This document shows, in pieces, positions 3,755-6,396 of a DNA stretch of 6,396 nt. The notes below the pieces were generated by a model. It ran no database searches, was not told where the DNA came from, and saw only the letters and a program-made list of their open reading frames with translations. How positions within the stretch are numbered: the first letter of the stretch is position 1; the number at the start of each line of letters is the position of its first letter. The stretch is from NCBI GenBank assembly GCA_965368115.1, contig CBDULQ010000209.1, positions 1 to 6,396 of the forward strand, read 5' to 3'. The position numbers were made by a program, and so were the translations under genes. Origin of the DNA: CBDULQ01 sp965368115. Its GTDB lineage: Bacteria > Pseudomonadota > Gammaproteobacteria > SZUA-229.

Positions 3755-6292
3755 TCACTCCCCTTTCCGCTTTGCCCGCGCCGTCGCCTGCGCCGTCATC
3801 GGATCGTCCGGCCAGTGATGTTTGGGATAACGCCCCTTAAGATCTTTTTTGACATCGTGATAAGACGACTGCCAGAACCCGGCCAGGTCCTGGGTAATCT
3901 GCACCGGCCGTTGCGCCGGCGACAACAGATGCAACAGCACCGCAATCCTGCCGTTGGCAATACGCGGCGTATCCGCCAGGCCGAACATTTCCTGCAATCG
4001 CACCGGTAACACCGGCGGGTACTGTGAATAATCGAGACGAATACGCGAACCGCTGGGCACGGTGATGTGCGTCGGCAACTGGTGATCGAGTTCCTTTTGC
4101 TGATCCCAGTTCAGTTGGCCGAGTAGTATATTGTGCAGGTCCAGCTTGTCGAGATGAGACAATCGCGACATGTTCGGAACATAGGGTCGCAACCAGTCAT
4201 CCAGTGTCGTCAGCAAAGTGGCATCACTTACATCCGGCCAGCTATCATCCACATGCTCATGCATGAACTGCATACGCGCCTGCAAAGCGCGGGCTTTGTC
4301 GTTCCAGGGTAAGCAACTCAGGCCGTGAATACGCACACCATCGAATAAGGCATCAGTTACCACTTCAGGATCCATATCCGTCAAAGGCGCATCGTCGATC
4401 ACCAGCTCACCGATGCATTGTTGCGCCCGCGCCTGCACACAGGCGTTGCGTTCATCCCATTCGACCATCGAACGGGTTTGAATCAGATCGCCGTGGTATT
4501 GCAGCAGATCTTCTTTATGGATGGCCGCGGCAAGAAAAACACGCGCCTCGCGGGCGCCGTCAAGATGGGCCGCAACGATGAATTCTTCCATACACAATGG
4601 ATCGCCTTCATTCAACACCGCACCGCGACCGTTACTCAATCGATAACGGCTTGTATTATCGCGACGCCGCGCAATGCGATCCGGATAAGCAAACGCCAGC
4701 AGCACGCCGAGCCAGTGGAGGTCCTCGGCACCCGGTTCCGGTTTAACCTTTAACTGGCGTTGCCATTGCGCCGCCGCATCACGGGCCTGGTGCAATGCGC
4801 CTTTATCGATGTCCCGTTGTGTGGCCTGATCACGGGAACCGCGATCGCGCAAAGCCTCTACCCTTAATTGCAGATCACAGTCCCGACCGGCGATACCGCG
4901 CAGAACATCGCGATCATTCAGAATCGCCGCCACTTCACAGGCCAGTGCACCGAGTTCGACCGGTGCATTCAAATCACGAGCGCGTAACAGCATATGCGCC
5001 AGACGCGGATGCGTGCCCCAGCTCGCCATGGCCTGACCATGGCTCGTGATACGCTCATTGTCATCCAGTGCGCCGAGTTGCTTCAACAAATCCCGCGCCT
5101 GGGCCACATGGGGTGCGGGTGGTTCATCCAGCCAGCGTAGACTGTTGATGTCGCTCACACCCCAACGCGCCAGTTCTAAAACAAGCGGCGCCAGATCCGC
5201 CTCGAAAATTTCCGGCGAAGTGTGCGCCGCCAGTGGCGTGCTCTGCGCCCACAATCGATAACACACACCCTCCTGCAGACGCCCGGCGCGACCGCAACGC
5301 TGATCGGCACTGGCCTGGGACACGGGCAAAGTCACCAGCCGCGTCAAACCGGTATTCGGATCGAAACGCGGCATGCGCATCAAACCACTGTCCACGACGA
5401 TGCGAATGCCTTCGATGGTCAGGCTGGTCTCCGCAATGGCACTGGCCAGCACGACCTTACGCTTGCCCCGCGGCGCCGGCTGAATCGCCGCATCCTGCTC
5501 CGCCGGAGTGAGCTGGCCAAACAAGGGCGCCAGCACAATGTGATCACCCAGCTGATGTTCAATCAATGCCGCATGCACCTGACGAATCTCACCCGCACCG
5601 GGCAGGAACACCAGCATGCTGCCGGCTTCATCCTGCAATGCCGCAACAATGCGCTGCGCCACCTCACTCAGAAACCCACGCCGGTCACGGGCATACTGAT
5701 GCTTCAGAGCCTGATGCTGAATAACCACTGGAAAACTGCGCCCCTCACTGGTCAACAAGGGCGCATTGTCCAGCAGCATCGATACCGCTGCACCATCCAG
5801 CGTCGCGGACATGACAATCAATTTAAGATCGTCACGCAGTCCCTGCTGCACATCCAGACACAGAGCCAGGCCGAGATCAGAATTCAAATTACGCTCGTGA
5901 AACTCATCGAAAATCACCACGCCGTAATCATCCAGCGCAGGATCGTCCTGCAACATGCGGGTAAGCACACCCGCGGTCACCACCTCGATACGCGACTTCG
6001 GCCCCACCTTATGATCCAGCCGCACCCGATAGCCCACCGATTCGCCGACCGTCTCACCCAGACTGGATGCCATAAACCGAGCCGCCGCCCGCGCCGCAAT
6101 GCGCCGGGGTGCGAGCATGATGATTTTTTTGTCGCCCAGCCATTCGGCCGACAACAGGGCCAGCGGCACCTGGGTGGTTTTGCCTGCGCCGGGTGGAGCC
6201 TGGATGACGACGTTGGGCTGGCTTGCCAGTGTGGAGAGCAAGCCAGGGAGGAGTTCGTTGATTGGGAAGGATAAAGATGTTGCGGACGTCAT
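3755..6292 (-). CDS. hrpB: ATP-dependent RNA helicase HrpB (DEAH family)
   Basis: The 845-residue product has the full set of superfamily 2 helicase motifs. These are Walker A APPGAGKTT (32-40), Ia LAPRRIAARA (60-69), II DEFH (129-132), III SAT (162-164), IV LVFLPGAGEI (227-236), V SAIAETSLTIEG (284-295) and VI QRCGRAGR (331-338). DEFH in place of DEAH is normal for HrpB. Helicase-associated domains follow, and the C terminus carries the HrpB signature DLAGFWQSSY and LKGRYPKHHWPDDP (818-831). Length is normal to slightly long. HrpB is a predicted cytoplasmic NTP-driven RNA helicase whose substrate is poorly defined, and it is dispensable in E. coli. The ATG at 6292 has no Shine-Dalgarno sequence (CTCC stands directly before it), yet the N terminus fits the family, and a promoter-like pair ends 6 nt upstream. 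The gene converges on the lipoprotein gene across a repeat cluster. Confidence 0.97.
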   Translation of the reverse strand: MTSATSLSFPINELLPGLLSTLASQPNVVIQAPPGAGKTTQVPLALLSAEWLGDKKIIMLAPRRIAARAAARFMASSLGETVGESVGYRVRLDHKVGPKSRIEVVTAGVLTRMLQDDPALDDYGVVIFDEFHERNLNSDLGLALCLDVQQGLRDDLKLIVMSATLDGAAVSMLLDNAPLLTSEGRSFPVVIQHQALKHQYARDRRGFLSEVAQRIVAALQDEAGSMLVFLPGAGEIRQVHAALIEHQLGDHIVLAPLFGQLTPAEQDAAIQPAPRGKRKVVLASAIAETSLTIEGIRIVVDSGLMRMPRFDPNTGLTRLVTLPVSQASADQRCGRAGRLQEGVCYRLWAQSTPLAAHTSPEIFEADLAPLVLELARWGVSDINSLRWLDEPPAPHVAQARDLLKQLGALDDNERITSHGQAMASWGTHPRLAHMLLRARDLNAPVELGALACEVAAILNDRDVLRGIAGRDCDLQLRVEALRDRGSRDQATQRDIDKGALHQARDAAAQWQRQLKVKPEPGAEDLHWLGVLLAFAYPDRIARRRDNTSRYRLSNGRGAVLNEGDPLCMEEFIVAAHLDGAREARVFLAAAIHKEDLLQYHGDLIQTRSMVEWDERNACVQARAQQCIGELVIDDAPLTDMDPEVVTDALFDGVRIHGLSCLPWNDKARALQARMQFMHEHVDDSWPDVSDATLLTTLDDWLRPYVPNMSRLSHLDKLDLHNILLGQLNWDQQKELDHQLPTHITVPSGSRIRLDYSQYPPVLPVRLQEMFGLADTPRIANGRIAVLLHLLSPAQRPVQITQDLAGFWQSSYHDVKKDLKGRYPKHHWPDDPMTAQATARAKRKGE

Positions 6293-6396
6293 GGAGGAAC
6301 GATATAGGAAAACAGGAGTGATGCCAATTATTCAGTTTTTTATAGAGTTGTATCGGTAGACCACCTTCGATGAACTTTTAAAACGTAGCTTAAATC
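6293..6396 (-). other. Upstream region of hrpB
   Basis: This 104 bp segment to the window edge is AT-rich. It contains several -10-like hexamers read on the minus strand (for example AATAAT over 6332-6327) and no visible gene. No ribosome binding site for hrpB is seen in it. Confidence 0.5.
6299..6327 (-). promoter_or_regulatory. Candidate hrpB promoter giving a leaderless mRNA
   Basis: On the minus strand TTGGCA (6327-6322, five of six -35 matches) is followed after 17 nt by TATCGT (6304-6299, four of six -10 matches). Six bases then separate this from the ATG, so the predicted start of transcription falls at or within a base or two of the start codon. This would explain the missing Shine-Dalgarno sequence. 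The -10 box is mediocre. Confidence 0.35.

Larger units (their letters stand above)
3363..3761. repeat. Two-unit tandem repeat with 196 bp period
   Basis: Unit 1 (3363-3558) and unit 2 (from 3559) align with an exact 196 bp offset: the left arms, right arms and second hairpins all recur at +196. The segment 3421-3529 matches 3617-3725 with about three differences in 109 bp, while the interiors of the two MITE-like copies differ strongly. After 3725 the similarity fades but remains alignable with a 2-nt gap to about 3761, past the end of hrpB. The arrangement suggests duplication followed by uneven conversion or decay. Confidence 0.85.

Noticed and set aside
3363..3761. CRISPR-like array
   Set aside because: The repeated units are palindromic 86 bp elements in a 196 bp tandem pair with near-identical flanks, not short direct repeats with unique spacers, and no cas gene is present.
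5897..5908. DEFH in place of DEAH in the helicase motif II
   Set aside because: DEFH is the normal form in HrpB proteins, so it is not an anomaly.
5222..6274. Plus-strand open frame of 350 codons opposite hrpB
   Set aside because: It is antisense to a complete, motif-rich helicase gene in biased GC-rich codons. The Arg/His/Gln-rich translation has no recognisable domain.

Overview
The window looks like ordinary chromosome from a gammaproteobacterium with a moderately GC-rich genome. This is inferred from the full-length HrpB helicase, whose C-terminal motif matches the enterobacterial protein as I recall it, from a proteobacterial IF-1, and from short palindromic intergenic repeats typical of that class. 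The sequence does not let me name a genus. The exported spondin-type protein and the beta-helix lipoprotein would suit a free-living aquatic or marine bacterium, but that is a guess.

Layout from left to right. Positions 1-349 are intergenic and carry one copy (A) of an ~86 bp MITE-like repeat. Positions 350-1018 (+) encode an exported Spondin_N-domain protein, followed by a good intrinsic terminator. Positions 1019-1408 form an AT-rich leader and promoter region with several dyads and a strong hairpin just before infA (1409-1630, +), which encodes a translation initiation factor IF-1 that looks like a second-type copy. Positions 1631-1936 hold a GC-rich hairpin and a perfect CRP-type half-site pair (TGTGA-N6-TCACA) upstream of a beta-helix lipoprotein gene (1937-3316, +). 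Positions 3317-3754 lie between convergent genes and hold two more repeat copies (B and C) in an exact 196 bp tandem arrangement. Positions 3755-6292 (-) encode the DEAH-family RNA helicase HrpB. Positions 6293-6396 are its upstream region.

The four genes do not form an operon or an evident system. The three plus-strand genes are each separated by about 300-400 bp with their own candidate signals, and hrpB converges on them. The envelope genes (spondin-like and beta-helix) may both serve the cell surface, but nothing in the sequence links them to each other or to the RNA/translation genes.

I found no convincing undescribed multi-gene system. The observations most worth a second look are the tandem repeat array and its apparent run-on into the hrpB stop codon, the CRP-like operator before the lipoprotein, the dyads and hairpin in the infA leader, and a possibly leaderless hrpB start.
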